Assembly (NCBI GenBank): GCA_030035585.1
Contig: CM057468.1
Coordinates: 50,712,145-50,776,144, forward strand
Source: Dugong dugon
Taxonomy: Eukaryota > Chordata > Mammalia > Sirenia > Dugongidae
Length of the DNA: 64,000 nucleotides
Direction: 5' to 3'
Both the position numbers and the translations under genes were made by a program. The notes under the pieces are model-generated. The model did not search any database. It was not told the DNA's origin and saw only the letters and a list, made by a program, of their open reading frames with translations. Shown piece by piece: positions 1-11,593 of this stretch (positions are counted from its first letter, which is position 1; each line of letters starts with the position of its first letter).

Positions 1-669
1 ATTGACCTGGGTAACGTCTTTTGAGAATACTGGCAATAAAATGAACTAAAAATATAGTAATCTATGTCTTTCATAAATTTTTAAAAAGGTTACATAAAAA
101 TACTGGTTCATATATGCAAAATACTTAACAATTCCCTTTTCTATAATGGTAGTTTTCTGTTTTAACAGACCTTTATATGCTTTAGTTTGATAAAATAATA
201 ATTACATACTTTACATTTAGACTCAACAAAAAGATTCACCTGGTGTCCTGGCTATAGCTTGCCTGTACTTATTTCAATATAAAGCCCTAAACAAATCATG
301 AAGTAATCAAGTTTGTCTCCATCTCCCCCACCTGCTATTTCCACAGCTCTTTCCTCCATTTCAGTGTCCTCTGTTCCTACTCTTATCCCCAAGTTTTTCA
401 ATAGTCTCAAAGTGCCCTGGTCCACAAACATAAGCAAGGTCCCAGATATTTTTCCACAATCCTATTACTTGCCCCTCCTCATATCACTCTCATATTCCCT
501 ATTTCAAACATTTACCACACAAAATTGTCAGTCCTTTTACATTCGTAGATGATTTTGTCATAAGGGAGAGGAAAAAAGAGGCCATGATCTATGGTTTATC
601 GAAATCCTCCTCCACTTGTAGACTCAAATACATCAACACCATTCCTTCTTTTCCTCAAATCTCAGAAGA

Positions 670-1640
670 AAATATGCCCCTCCTCTTCTCTAAGGCTGAA
701 TGAATCAAGCTCTCCCACTCACTGTAGGACCAGGTGCCATCAGGAGTCTCTCTCCTGTAACTTCCATATCTTTTCTTCATTTGATCCTTCCATATGGATA
801 TGTGCTAAAAGCTTCCCCATCCTTATATAATTTTTTAAAACTATTTTGAACCCTACCTCCCTTTTAAGTCACAGCCTTATCTCCCTCATTTTCTTCACCA
901 CCAAGCTTCTCTAAAGACTCGCCTACACTGTGTGTCATTTCTTTACTCCTCCACCCCTCTCACCTCAGTCATTGGCTATCTGGCTTCCTTAACCATTGCC
1001 CTTCTCCAACTTCTCGGAGTACAAGTAGGAATGACCTACCTAACAAATCAATCACATATTCTGCATAATCACATTCTGTTTGAGGACAGACTATCACTGC
1101 TGTTGGTGTCTTCAGGTTTTCATTCTTTTCTTGAGTGATCTCACTCGCTTCCAGGGCTTCAACTAATTTCTCTATGAAGAAGATTTCCAATTTTTTAATT
1201 ATACCTCTAACCTTTCTACAACTACCTTCTTAAGGTATTTCCCCGGGAGTCTCAATGATGATACCCTTAACTTACCTTTTTCAAAACTGCTATCACTTAT
1301 CCTAACTAAGGCTGCTCCTCCTACTATGGATTCCACCTCTCATTTGTATTATGACATCACCAACCACCAGTTCTCCAAAGCTTAAACCTCAGAATTATCC
1401 AATTTTTCTTCTCCCTAACCTCCAGACATCTACTTCTTCTCCAAATCTTTTCATTCTGCTTCATAAATGTGTCAAATTCACCCTCATCACAATTTCTACC
1501 CTCTGTCCTTTAGTTCAGAATCTGTATCTTCTCTTGCCTACACTACTTAAAAAGCTCCCCACCTGGTCTACTAATCCCCAATCTCCATTTTCCATACTAT
1601 GTCCAGAAGTATCCTTATTTAAGTACAATGTTCAGACAGA
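670..1640 (+). mobile_element. Old L2 (CR1-clade) LINE fragment, reverse transcriptase region
   Basis: Pyrimidine-rich coding relic recognised by its order of decayed L2 reverse-transcriptase signatures. Near 905-1010 the frame still reads like the conserved block before the RT palm. Near 1135-1190 one frame reads D-L-T-R-F-Q-G-F-N-stop-F-L-Y-E-E-D, the decayed counterpart of the L2 palm block around HGFNYHLYADDSQ. The sequence to 1640 follows the order of the L2 ORF C-terminal half. Many stops and indels show it is ancient and dead. The similar pyrimidine-rich stretch at 300-670 may be its continuation. Family assignment is from memory of the L2 consensus. Confidence 0.6.
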
Positions 1641-2204
1641 AAAAAAGCTAGATCTACAGAGATTCTTTTTTTAATAGAGCTCAAATAGTGCTGTTTCCAA
1701 TTTTCTCACACAATGTGGTAGCTTGTAATTGCCTAAGAATTTGCAATCACCGCTTACTCTCAAGGACTTAGGGTTCAAAAACACCTCCCTATTTCAGAAA
1801 ACGCAAAGCAGAGAAATTACAATGTGATCTTGGGTTGGTAGTTCCCACAAGAAAAGCCTTCACAAATTTCTGGAGGAATGTGCCCTTTTTAACCAGGTTC
1901 TACAGATGAGCTCACAATTCAAAAATCACACACACTCAAGAAAAAAGGAGGTAATTAAAAACACAAGAAAATAACACTATTATGAAAGACAGCAGCAAAG
2001 ATTTAATAAATGTTGTAATCCAAGACATTAGAGGTATGCACAGCTCTTCCCAAGTGGACTTTCTCCAGGCCTCCCTTGAGTGTATGTATGCTCACCTTCT
2101 TTTATAGTAGATCACTAGTTACTGTGTAAAGCTGAAAACTCTAAGATATAGAGGTACATTTTTAAAAAACTGTAATACTCTCACAGGGTAAGTACCACCC
2201 TTCT
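1641..2204. other. No recognised feature
   Basis: AT-rich unique-looking sequence. I see no exon signal with frame support and no repeat I can name. Confidence 0.5.
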
Positions 2205-2360
2205 TTCCAAGGAGCATCTGGAAATGTAAGAAATGCATTCTTGAATGTCCCAGTGACTGTAATAGAGAACAGGGGCACCATACATTGAGTAATGTTCGGG
2301 ACAATTCCACATAGCAGAGTCTAGTACTGCTAAAAACGCCAATCATGACTGTGGAGAAAG
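2205..2360 (-). mobile_element. Very diverged MER20-like hAT element
   Basis: Read on the minus strand it keeps the order of MER20 landmarks: a decayed end matching the start of MER20, then the CAATG/GGACA blocks, then a decayed TGGCAATGTC-like block near 2220-2260. Much weaker than the three clear MER20 copies in this window. Confidence 0.35.
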
Positions 2361-2573
2361 ACTTTACTACTGCAACTGAATCAGAAGCTGTTAGCAATGA
2401 TTAATTCTATGAAGTAAGACTAGGGACTAGAAATTTTTACCTTTTATTGTACATGCGTTCTTCTGCACTAGTTAACTTTCTTTTACCACGTATCATTACT
2501 ATATTTTTAAATTTTACGTAAAAATAAATCTACCATAAATAAGTAATGGGAGAGGGAAGCTGTCCTGCTCATT

Positions 2574-2765
2574 GTTGTCACTGTGTGCAAGTCGATGCCA
2601 ACTCAGAGTGATCCTATAGGACAGAGCAGAACTGCCCCATAGGGTTTCCAAGGCTGTAACCTCTACGGATGCAAACTGCCACATCTTTCTCCCAAGGAGC
2701 CATTGGGTAGTTACAACTGCCAACCTTTCAGCCGAGCACTTAACCACTGTGTCACCAAGGTTCCT
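2574..2765 (-). mobile_element. AfroSINE, long form, with 13-bp target duplication
   Basis: Minus-strand AfroSINE. As written it starts with the RTE-like tail (CGATGCCAACTCAGAGTGA), has the central block (CTGTAACCTCTACGGATGC...) and ends in the tRNA-like head (CTTAACCACTGTGTCACCA). The flanks carry a perfect target duplication TGTCCTGCTCATT at 2561-2573 and 2766-2778. This copy keeps the 45-nt central block, so it is the long form. Confidence 0.9.
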
Positions 2766-2778
2766 TGTCCTGCTCATT

Positions 2779-3152
2779 AGTCAATATAAACCCCTTCCTC
2801 TAGATAAACTGGGCTGTTCACAGCTCCAAGGATAAAGGCAATGCACTTGACTACACTGGAATTCCCAGGCTCAGAAGAGGCCCTCTTTAAACGCTTAAAT
2901 TTTTCTACACTGAAATATCTCCAGAATTAAAACAGGCTTCCTGGTGCTGGTTGTGTGTTCATATAGTGAGGATAAGGCAGCAGCTGCAATACCAATGCTT
3001 TCCTGGCTGACAAAAAGTCCAAAGGAGGAGTCAAAACTCAAAACAACGACCATATAAATTTGAAGTGGTGGGGTAGGATGGTCCCGTGGTGTAGTTCAAG
3101 AATACATCACTTAGTGAAAGAATGAAAGTCTATTTTTAGCACTGATCTAGCA
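2779..3152. other. No recognised feature
   Basis: Unique-looking sequence between an AfroSINE and a small open frame. Nothing recognised. Confidence 0.5.
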
Positions 3153-3326
3153 ATGAGGCAGATCAGTTTTGAATCTGAAGAAAGGCCAATTAACGAAACA
3201 CCTGCACTGATGAAAATGGAAGATGAAAATACAACTGATATATACCAGAAACAGACAGGAAGTGTCTACTGGAAAAGCTTGCACTTTACTCCAGAACCTT
3301 GTCTCCCACAGATGACAAATTCTTAA
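3153..3326 (+). other. Unrecognised 57-codon open frame, possible exon or pseudogene relic
   Basis: ATG at 3153 to TAA at 3324. The peptide begins [20 protein letters not shown] and ends CLPQMTNS; it is acidic and polar at the front and mixed later. The frame is also open upstream to a TTTTTAG acceptor-like sequence at about 3133-3139. An AATAAA lies near 3640. I do not recognise the protein, and an open run of about 60 codons can occur by chance, so this is only a candidate terminal exon or a processed-gene remnant. Confidence 0.15.
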
Positions 3327-3337
3327 TAAGCACACAC

Positions 3338-3360
3338 ATATACACACACACACACACACA
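3338..3360. repeat. (AC)n microsatellite
   Basis: Alternating CA/AC run of about 20 bases following a looser CACA-rich stretch. Confidence 0.9.
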
Positions 3361-4303
3361 ATCGGAATCCACTACATCCTGACTGACTACTATAGTTTCC
3401 TGTATACTTTTGCTTTCATTCTCTATTCCTTTTTGTATACAGAGCAGCTAGAACATACAGGTACACTGCTCTCATATTTTACTAAAAGGTCAATAAGATG
3501 TTTAGATCAAGATGACATTGAGGTGGGATGAGGAAAAAATAAACTGGTTCTTTGAAAATATCCCATGTCTCCATTAGGAATACATTCATTCAACTTTTAT
3601 CTTTATATTCCAGGGAGCTATGTTGCTCTGTGTAACAACAGCAATAAAATCAAACAAAAATCCTTACATACCTTGTTTCATTCTAGAACTTCAATATTTT
3701 TCATTTATCATTTAAAATCTTTTTGTCTGTAGTTGTTATATGTAAGACAATCTGTTTCTTTAAGTGGGGATAAAATTATTCTAAAAGAAATAAATCCTAG
3801 TTTTTGTTTTAAGTGAAGTGTCTTGTTTAAATAAACTTTAAAAAAATTAGAATAGGTTTGAATATTATCAGAAAAAAAAATTACCTCGGGTAATTCTCAA
3901 GAGCTAGCTCAGCTCAGACCTGGGACATGAGGCCCGTTGAAGCACATGAAAAGTGTAGCCAAAGCATTATAGAGACTGCTTAAGAAATTACATCAAGAGG
4001 CCCCCAGAATTTGAAAACAGCGTCATTCCTCAAGAGTTAAATTAGTAAGAGTGAACACAAGATAAAATTAGCACAAAAAATCTACCCTGAGAAGATGAGC
4101 AAAAATATTTGGAAATATTTTCTAATCAAAGTGTCTAAGATATACCCTTGGGATAAGAAGACGATAAAGAACACAGTAACAATCCATTGTACTGTAAGTT
4201 GTTCAAAGAAAGTATGTTAACAAATGAAACCTAGAGAATGAAATTAAGAAACTGATGTGGGTCTCCAAAAATGTCCAGGGGAGAACTTGCCTCCACTAGA
4301 TTC
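3361..4303. other. No recognised feature
   Basis: AT-rich sequence with A- and T-runs, no recognisable repeat consensus and no supported exon. Confidence 0.45.
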
Positions 4304-4480
4304 CAGGGTTTCTCAACCTTGGCACTACTGACATTTTGGGCTGGATAATTCTTTGTCGTGCTTTGTTTAGTAGCATCTGTAGCCTCTACCCACTAGATAC
4401 CAGCAGCATCTCCTCCCCCAGTTGTGACAACCCAAAATGTCTTCAGACAGTACCAAAATTGTCCCCTTAGAGGACCACTG
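4304..4480 (+). mobile_element. MER20 hAT-Charlie non-autonomous DNA transposon
   Basis: Begins CAGGGTTTCTCAACCTTGGC, contains ACATTTTGGGCTGGATAATT, CCTCTACCCACTAGATACCA and AAAATGTCTTCAGACA, and ends GAGGACCACTG. This is the full MER20 order with an internal shortening. It has no coding capacity. MER20 is a mammal-wide Mesozoic-to-early-Cenozoic fossil. Confidence 0.85.
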
Positions 4481-4574
4481 ATATATTCAATACAATACAA
4501 ATAAATGCATCAACCTAATGTAGTCTGACATTTCTAGCATCAAGATCACTCTACTTTTCTTGCTTATCCAGTAA

Positions 4575-4624
4575 ACTGTCCAGTTGATGGCCACTAAGTT
4601 GAGTCTGACTCATAGTGACCCTAC
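4575..4624 (-). mobile_element. AfroSINE/RTE tail fragment
   Basis: A 50-bp piece of the shared tail (AGTCTGACTCATAGTGACCC) with no body or head. It could be a 5'-truncated SINE or a truncated RTE; the tail alone cannot separate the two. Confidence 0.6.
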
Positions 4625-4627
4625 TTA

Positions 4628-4815
4628 AGCTTCAATCCCATTTCTACCACGCACTTAGCTGCGTGACTCTGAGTAAGTTATTTCCCTCTCTGTGCCATAT
4701 TTTCCTCATCTGTAAGGTGAGGATAACAACAGTGCCTCCTCAGTCACGTGAAAAATAAAATTGAGTGATTTGTTTGCGTCACACACAGTAAGAGTTCAAT
4801 AAACATTAACAAATT
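4628..4815 (+). mobile_element. MIR SINE
   Basis: Carries the MIR core landmarks in order: TAGCTGCGTGACTCTGAGTAAG, TTCCTCATCTGTAAGGTGAGGATAA and a terminal AGAGTTCAATAAACATTA. An ancient mammal-wide tRNA-derived SINE. Confidence 0.75.
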
Positions 4816-4829
4816 ATTACGTTATTAGT

Positions 4830-5900
4830 ATGTATTAGCTGGACTTCCTAGAGGCCTTGATTGAATAGACAAAGGCATTCCTTACCTTTTTTTCAGTTTC
4901 ATCAAACAGTATAGTAAATAAATCTTGGAACCATGACCATACTTTACATACACTTTCTACTAGTAAAAATCAAGTCACACACTTTTCACATTTCTCCACA
5001 ACATTTAATTTGGTACTGAGTATATGTCTGGCATTTGAACTGCTTTTAAAATTTGTTTTAACATTATTCCTTAATATTATCATAATTTTCCTCACTACTA
5101 TCAATATCTTGATTTTCTAAGTTTCCCTTTTTCCCTGATTTTCACAGTTCCTCTGCCTTTCCCCCTCCCCTACACTACAACACCCACACAGCTCATCCAT
5201 TATCGTTAGTGTAAACATCCTTCCTTTGAAAGTAACATTATATCATGCAGGAATAAATGACATCTGACTTCCAAATTAATATCTAGATAAGTAGTCTCAA
5301 AAGAACTTTTTCCATCCTTGTTTATTTAATAATAATAAAGGGGGTCAAACACAGTTGAGAACAACCTGTTAAAATTTAGAGAATATAATAGCTTATTAAA
5401 AATAACCTAAAAGAACTCTTTAAAAAAAGACCAAGGCTGATCTTAGAAAAGACCAGGATCTCAGGGAGATTCCCAATCCCTGAAAATCCAGGAACTATCT
5501 TTTGCCTAGGAATCACCTGAAGATTTCTAAATATACCTCTAAGGTCATTTGATGTGATGCAGTGAATTCATAATTCCCTTATGTTCATCTCTTGCTTTAC
5601 ATTCCCCCTGCCACCACTATCATTCAGGCTCTCATTACTTCACCTTTAAATGATCACCCCAAGCCTCTTTCTACTACTATCTTCTTCACTCTAAGGCTAT
5701 CATATCGATCATGTTAAATAGTCATTTTTTAAAATAATATTGTGTTAGAAAAATTTACGGTTCTCTTGTCATCTAGGAATGTTCAGATTTCTCTTCTTAA
5801 AAAAAAATCTAGCTCTCCATCTATTCATTCATTATTCTCCAACACAAACTCTCTGCTCTAACAACACTGATCCTTTTTTTTCCCCTTCCTATACACACCA
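4830..5900. other. No recognised feature
   Basis: Unique-looking AT-rich sequence with pyrimidine-rich patches near 5150-5180, 5600 and 5870. No exon or repeat could be supported. Confidence 0.45.
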
Positions 5901-5904
5901 CACT

Positions 5905-6112
5905 AGGAGTCCTGGTGGTGGAACTGTTAAGCGCTGAACTGCTTAACCCAAAGGCTGGCAGTCATACCCACCTAGCGGCTCAAGGGAGGAAGACCTGCTG
6001 ATGTGACTCAGTGATCTAAAAGATTACAACCTAGAAAACCCTACGGTGCATTTCTACTCTGTCATGTGGGGTCGCTGTGAGTCGAAATCGACTCGATGGC
6101 ACCCAACAACAA
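5905..6112 (+). mobile_element. AfroSINE, long form, plus strand
   Basis: Head AGGAGTCCTGGTGGTGGAAC, central block with GATTACAACCTAGAAAACCC, and tail GTCGCTGTGAGTCGAAATCG ending in an ACAACAACA repeat. The flanks carry an imperfect ATACACAC-type target duplication (5891 and 6113 onward). Confidence 0.85.
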
Positions 6113-7302
6113 CATACACACACTTAGCACATACACACATCTCATTCCCACCTAAATGCCTTTGCTCATGTTACTCACTCCATCCAGGGATACCCTTTTT
6201 TCTTGGCTATTCAATACTTAACCAATCCCAACTCTTGCGGAGATGCAATCAAAGTTTTAGAGCTAAAAGGGGTCTTAGAACTCATCTCAAAATTAATTCA
6301 AATTGAGTAGCAAGAGCCTCCCGCTCCCCCACCCCCGCCACACACACAGATGAGAATTTCTTCTCCTGAACTCTCACAGAACTTAGTCTGTGGCACATGA
6401 TAAAACACTATTTATATGCTAATTTGTTTTTTAATTCATTCAATAATAAGCAAACATTAATCATAGCCTGTGGCTGCTGGTGTACAAAGACATACATAGT
6501 TTCTCCCCTCAAATAAATTGTATCAGGTAACCCTTGTATTATGTGAAATTCCAGTATACTCAAATTTATTTCTGGCAAAAATTTCTACTTGAGTTTGAAA
6601 AATTCTAAATTGCTCTTTTTGGAAAAGAGGGAACTCCAAGTTTGGAAGATAACAGAAAAAGTCAGAGTTGAAGTAGATGTTTGTAGTACAGTCTTTGAAG
6701 AGATAACAGAAGCAGAGATCAGAAGTAGGACAAATTTCCAACCTTCCATCGAGAACTGCAGTCTGTTGGAAAGGAGGGAATGGAGATGAGAATAAGGACA
6801 GACAGCCAAGTCAGTGTTTCACTATGTTATGTTCTGATAAGCACTGGCACGGAGTTATCATGGGTGGGAATGAACTATAAATATCTCCTCAGCTACAGCA
6901 AGCTGGTGAGTTAAATAAAGTTTACTAAAAGCTTATTTTTTATCTCAAACATTCAAGTTATACTATCGTAGGACAACAGTTGGGACCACAAGTTGGGAGT
7001 CAGTAACTTTTAAGTGAAAATGAGGAAGGCTTTGAATAAGACACCCTAAAAAAAGCCTCTTAGAATTTATAATCGCTTTTTTTTTTCCCCAGACTGGAAA
7101 TCCTGAAAAGTTTCTCTCAAGAAAGTAATGGTAAATGGAAAGTAATTGTATAGTACATTTGGTATTTCCAAATTAAAAATTATGAAATGTTGATAACCAG
7201 TTTGATATATCCTACTTAATGTTTTAATTGGGTAAACATAAAAACTTTATAGACATTGCAACGCAATGTATTGCTTTTATATGGACTTTCTCACCATGGT
7301 CT
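6113..7302. other. No recognised feature
   Basis: Unique-looking sequence with short CA-rich and CCACC-rich patches near 6320-6350. No supported gene or repeat. Confidence 0.45.
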
Positions 7303-8134
7303 TGTAACTCTCACCAAATGTCTGGGTAGGCCTATACAAATAAGGTGCTTGTGGCCCACCAAGGGGATTGGACAGCTAGCTAACAATACAAATAAAGTGT
7401 ACAGCACCCTTGTGGGGGTAGGACCACACAAATAAGATGCATGGAACCTTAACAAGGGGACTGGTCAGTTTTGCCACCCTGCTGGTCTTAAAATGAGCCA
7501 TCCCAGAGGCAGAAAGGAGGGACCTCACTACCACCAAGAAAGAAGAGCTACGACTGGAGCACGTCCTTTGGACTCAGGTTCCCTGTGCTGAAAACCTCCA
7601 AGGCCCAGGAGACAGAGAGCTGTTAACACCAGAAACAGCAAGAAGCAGTGGCAGAGAGATGGCAGAAACAGAGGCAACAGAACCAGGAGATGGCGCAGTG
7701 GTCCCAGCTCATGGAGCGAGAAACCTGAGCGCCTTCGAGTAAGAGGCTTGCTGGTGGAGTGGGTTGCCTCTGGGCACTTGTCGGTAGAGCTAGGCTTGCC
7801 GACGCATGAAGCTAGAGGGCTGAATGCCTTCAGGCTGAGGCTTACTGGTGGAGTGCGGTACCTCCAGGCAGTTACTGGAAAAGCTAAAGAGTTTTTGTAA
7901 CACTTGCCTGAACACCAAAGAGGCCGGGTCAAGGGGCTGAAGGGCCGAGGGCCAGAGAAAGGCCTGTCTGCAAGCACAACTGAGAAGAGGCTGTCCTGAC
8001 AAAGAACTGCATCCTGAATTGTAACCTGTTACTTCTCTAATAAATTCCATAATCATGAGTACTGTCTGTGAGTTGTGCAGCCACTGCAATGAATTATCAA
8101 ACCCAGAAGTAGAGAGTGCCGTGGGAGGGACTGC
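7303..8134 (+). mobile_element. ERVL-type LTR fossil with tRNA-Leu-like primer site
   Basis: A retroviral LTR-like block of about 830 bp beginning near TGTAACTCTCACC, with a polyadenylation signal AATAAA near 8039. It is followed at 8135 by a sequence resembling the ERVL primer-binding site for tRNA-Leu (TGGTGTCAGAA). A 70-bp block at 7523-7596 is clearly related to the MaLR-type LTRs at 13.4, 37.4 and 42.8 kb. No second LTR or coding interior is seen, so it is a solo LTR or a broken end. Boundaries are approximate. Confidence 0.55.
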
Positions 8135-8149
8135 TGGTGTCAGAATTGG

Positions 8150-8620
8150 TAAAAAGGTTGGAAAGAGGAGGCATGTCTGACCTTTGCCGCATAGAAATCA
8201 GCCTTGGGAGGCTGATGGTGATTCTCTCTCCCTCTCATGAAGTTAGAGGAGGTCAGATCCCCCCGTTATGCCATTTTTATAAGCACTTTTATGAGTTCAT
8301 TCACAATCTCAGCCTCTTTAACCTTATTTACTCCATGAAGTCTTAAATTCCTTCATGGAAAATTTCTCTGCCTTGGGGTTTTCAAGAACCTAATGCTAAG
8401 GACTGGTAAGGGTATACCGTGATCATTTTGCCTATTAGTATATTTCTCTATTAGGTATTCCAACCTTCTTAAAAATGTGTTTTTTATAAATGTTTCATTT
8501 ATCCCCCTTTCAAAAGATTTGTTTTTTTAAAAGAAAATGAAAACCCTTGAATCCATTTATATAAAAATATACATGATAATAACTTCATTTCTAAACTAAG
8601 CAGCTTTAATAAGTTAAACT
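8150..8620. other. Possible leader remnant, otherwise nothing recognised
   Basis: The first 150 bases may be internal sequence of the preceding LTR element. The rest is AT-rich with nothing recognised. Confidence 0.35.
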
Positions 8621-8625
8621 TTTTT

Positions 8626-8684
8626 ACTCTGTCATATAGGGTTGCTATTAGTGGAAAATTTACTTGATGGCACCTAACAACAAC
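8626..8684 (+). mobile_element. AfroSINE/RTE tail fragment
   Basis: Tail-only copy: CTCTGTCATATAGGGTTGC, then GATGGCACCTAACAACAA. The CACCTAACAACAA ending matches the RTE 3' end at 19.6 kb better than the usual AfroSINE ending. Confidence 0.6.
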
Positions 8685-8820
8685 TTAATTACCTAAATTT
8701 CTTATTCCAATGTCTCAAAGAAAAGAATATTCAACAGATGAATTTTAAAGAGGCAAATAATTTTATTTATGTAACTAGGGTTAAGTTTTCCATAAAATAT
8801 TTCATTATATGTATATATAA

Positions 8821-8972
8821 CCCACTGTCATTCAGTCAATTCTGACTCAAGCAACCCTACAGGACACAGTAGAACTGCCTCATAGAGTTTCCAAGGAGCA
8901 CCTGGTGGATTCGAACTGTTGACCTTTTGGTTAGCAGCCATAGCACTTAACCCCTATGCCACCAGGGTTTCC
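8821..8972 (-). mobile_element. AfroSINE, 45-nt-deletion form
   Basis: Minus-strand copy in which the tail joins directly to the head region (GTTTCCAAGGAGCACCTGGT) without the central block. It ends CCACCAGGGTTTCC. A nearby GTATRTAWA-like repeat on both sides may be the target duplication. Confidence 0.85.
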
Positions 8973-9078
8973 GTATGTAAATACAGATACACATACTCTA
9001 GTTTAAAAAAAGACAAACCCACTTGAAGATAGCCACATTCATTCAAAATACTAAAGAATTCTACTATGCGATAAACCC

Positions 9079-9278
9079 AAAAACCATTGCCATTGAGTCA
9101 ACTCCAATACATAGCAACCCTAGAGGACAGAGAAGAACTGTCCCACAGGGTTTCCAAGGCTATAATCTTTATGAAAGTAGATTGCCACATCTTTCTCCTG
9201 TGGAACAGCTGATGGGCTCGAACTGCCAATCTTTTAGTTAGCAGCCAGGTGCTTAACCACTATGCCACCAGGGCTCCT
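9079..9278 (-). mobile_element. AfroSINE, long form
   Basis: Minus-strand copy with the central block (GGCTATAATCTTTATGAAAG, CCACATCTTTCTCC) and head ending CCACCAGGGCTCC. It lies 105 bp from the preceding AfroSINE in the same orientation. Confidence 0.88.
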
Positions 9279-9714
9279 TATGGACGCTTATGGACATATT
9301 ACAAGCCTGGTGATTTTCCTCATTTAAAACAAAATGGTACATTATCAAACCCTAACTTCAATAGAGGGGAAAAAAAATCAGACTTGTTTGAATTTTATAG
9401 ATGCTTTAGGTTAAGTTGGAAGAAATCTTTGGGGTCATCTAGTCTATCTCCCCACTCAATACTTGCCTTTGCAAACAAACTGAAATGTCATATAAAAATA
9501 AGACTTATTAAATTTAGTCAACAGCACACAATTTATTGGGCTATAATACTTTAAAACAAAAGTTCTTCCAAAAAATATTTATTAAATGAGACATATCTCT
9601 TACAATGGAAAAAGAAGTTAGGAATCAAGCAAAGACAAGTGGAAACATATTTATTCAACAAGTATTATCTACTCTCCATATAACACTGTACCAGACAGTA
9701 AAAGAGGAAATTCA
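9279..9714. other. No recognised feature
   Basis: Unique-looking AT-rich sequence. Nothing recognised. Confidence 0.45.
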
Positions 9715-9850
9715 GATACTGATATTTATTGAACACTTCCAATGTACCAGACTCTGTGCTAGACACGTCTACTTATTATAGTATCCAATTAAAATCTTGC
9801 ATTAACCCTGTAAGGTAGATATTCTAATTCCTATTTTAGAGATGAGGTAT
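9715..9850 (-). mobile_element. MIR SINE fragment
   Basis: Reverse-strand MIR order: TTTATTGAACACTTCCAATGT, CTGTGCTAGACAC, ACCCTGTAAGGTAGATATTC, TTTTAGAGATGAGG. Confidence 0.55.
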
Positions 9851-10251
9851 ATTGTCACCCTACCAGCAGTATTTATTGTGTGTACCAAGTAGAGTTCTGT
9901 GTCCTGAACAAACTAAAAGAGCTAGAAGATAGAAAAACTGGGATTACAACCCAGGCCTCTAATGTCCACACTATACCAAGAAAGAAATAAAATATAATAC
10001 ATAATTCAAAGAATTGTATGATTTAGCTATATAAGCAGCAATGTAAACATTATTTTGCTAGTAAGCAAAATCACAAACAATATTTATTATAATTAATGAA
10101 AATAAACCAGTGTTTCCATTGGTACTAGCAATAAGCTGGTAACAGCAATAAGGTATTACATATATAGATAACTTATAAATTCTGTCATTACATTATTGAA
10201 TGAAAATTTTTCTGAAGCATCCAAAAATCTGGAAGCTAACGTGACATTTGT
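9851..10251. other. No recognised feature
   Basis: AT-rich sequence. Nothing recognised. Confidence 0.45.
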
Positions 10252-10876
10252 TATTGTTAGCTGCAGATGAATCAGCTCCAACTCATGGTGACTTTTGTAC
10301 AACAGAACAAAAGGTTGCCCAGTCCTGAGACATCTTCATGATCATTGGTATGTTTAAATCTAGTGCTGCAGCTATTGAGTGAATCCATCTCATTGAGGGT
10401 TCCCTTGTTCTCCCAGATCCTCTACTTTACCAGACATGTCCTTTTCTAGCTCTCGGTCTTTCCTGATGACTTGCCCAAAGTAAGCTAGCCTAAGTCTTGC
10501 CATCTAGCCTCTGAGGGGCATTCTGGTTGTATTTCTTCTAAGACTGATTTGTTCATTTTTCTGGCAGTCCATGGTATATTCAATACTCTTCACCAAAACC
10601 ACAATTAGAAAGCATCAGTTCTTCTTCTGCCTTCCTTTTTAACTATCCAACTTTTGCGTGCATATAGTCAACTGAAAAGAACATGACTTGGGTCAGAAGC
10701 ACCTTAGTCACCAAAGTGACATCTTTGCTTTTGAAAACTTTAAAGAGGTCTTTTGCAGCATATATACCCAATGCAATACATCATCTGTTACTTCTTGACT
10801 GTTACTTGCATGGACACTGATTATTGATTCAAGTAGAATGAAATCACTGACAACTTTAATGTCTTCTACATTAGCC
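10252..10876 (-). mobile_element. RTE/BovB-like LINE, 3' fragment
   Basis: Minus-strand counterpart of about 18.99-19.6 kb of the near full-length RTE below. Shared landmarks on the plus strand include CAGTCCATGGTATATTCAAT, CTTTAAAGAGGTCTTTTGCA and GAATGAAATC. It covers the C-terminal part of the reverse-transcriptase ORF and the 3' tail, with an internal shortfall and clear divergence. 5'-truncated, as typical of LINE insertions. Confidence 0.75.
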
Positions 10877-11593
10877 CTCACCATATCACCAGATTACAAG
10901 CTATTCAAATGAGTTGCAGTGGGGAGGAATATTCCCAGTACATTAGAAAGTTATGAATTTTTGGGGAGGGGGTTACAAAATAAGATTTCTATCTATAGAT
11001 ATAGATGTAGACATATATATATAAAATTTGATACAAGACTACAAACCATAGGAATTATAATTGTTCCTTATATGAAAATCAAGTTGAATGTTTTGGGAAG
11101 ACTCAAAGAAAGCAAGTAGCAAAGCAAAGCTAAACAAAACAAAACAAGAAAAAAAAAGCCAAACTGCTGTATAATTAAGCATGACAACTGTAAACAATTG
11201 AGGCATCATAAAGACTAGAAGGATCCTATACTCAAATTGTTCCACAAACTTTTAAGTTCTCTTTCTACTTATAAAACTACAGCTAGTAATCAGTGATAAT
11301 GTATTAGTTTATACAAGAAAGATGACCCAGGGCTCCACTCAAAAGACCCATGTTCAAAGAAAAGATTAGCATATGAATGTATACCTGTATTTTTTAAGTA
11401 TAAATACATTATTTAAGGTATGTGCAAATCACTTTTTAATGACTCCTAAATTTAACCAACTTTCAATCAACCAAAAACTATGAGGAGTTCTGATGAAATC
11501 AAAGGGTTTTACTCATTGTATATGCTGATATAGGCATAAATTTTTCTTCTACAAGGATACATAAGAAACTGTTGGCAATGGTTACCTTTAGAG
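10877..11593. other. No recognised feature
   Basis: AT-rich sequence with a short TATA/ATAG microsatellite-like stretch near 10990-11025 and an AAAC-rich stretch near 11130. No gene signal. Confidence 0.45.

Noticed and set aside
252-1674. Several 60-107 codon open frames in the first 1.7 kb
   Set aside because: They come from pyrimidine-rich old L2 coding sequence and its antisense. They contain no intact domain.
7528-8089. Open frames of 149 and 99 codons on the minus strand
   Set aside because: They lie antisense within an LTR and their peptides show no recognisable domain.
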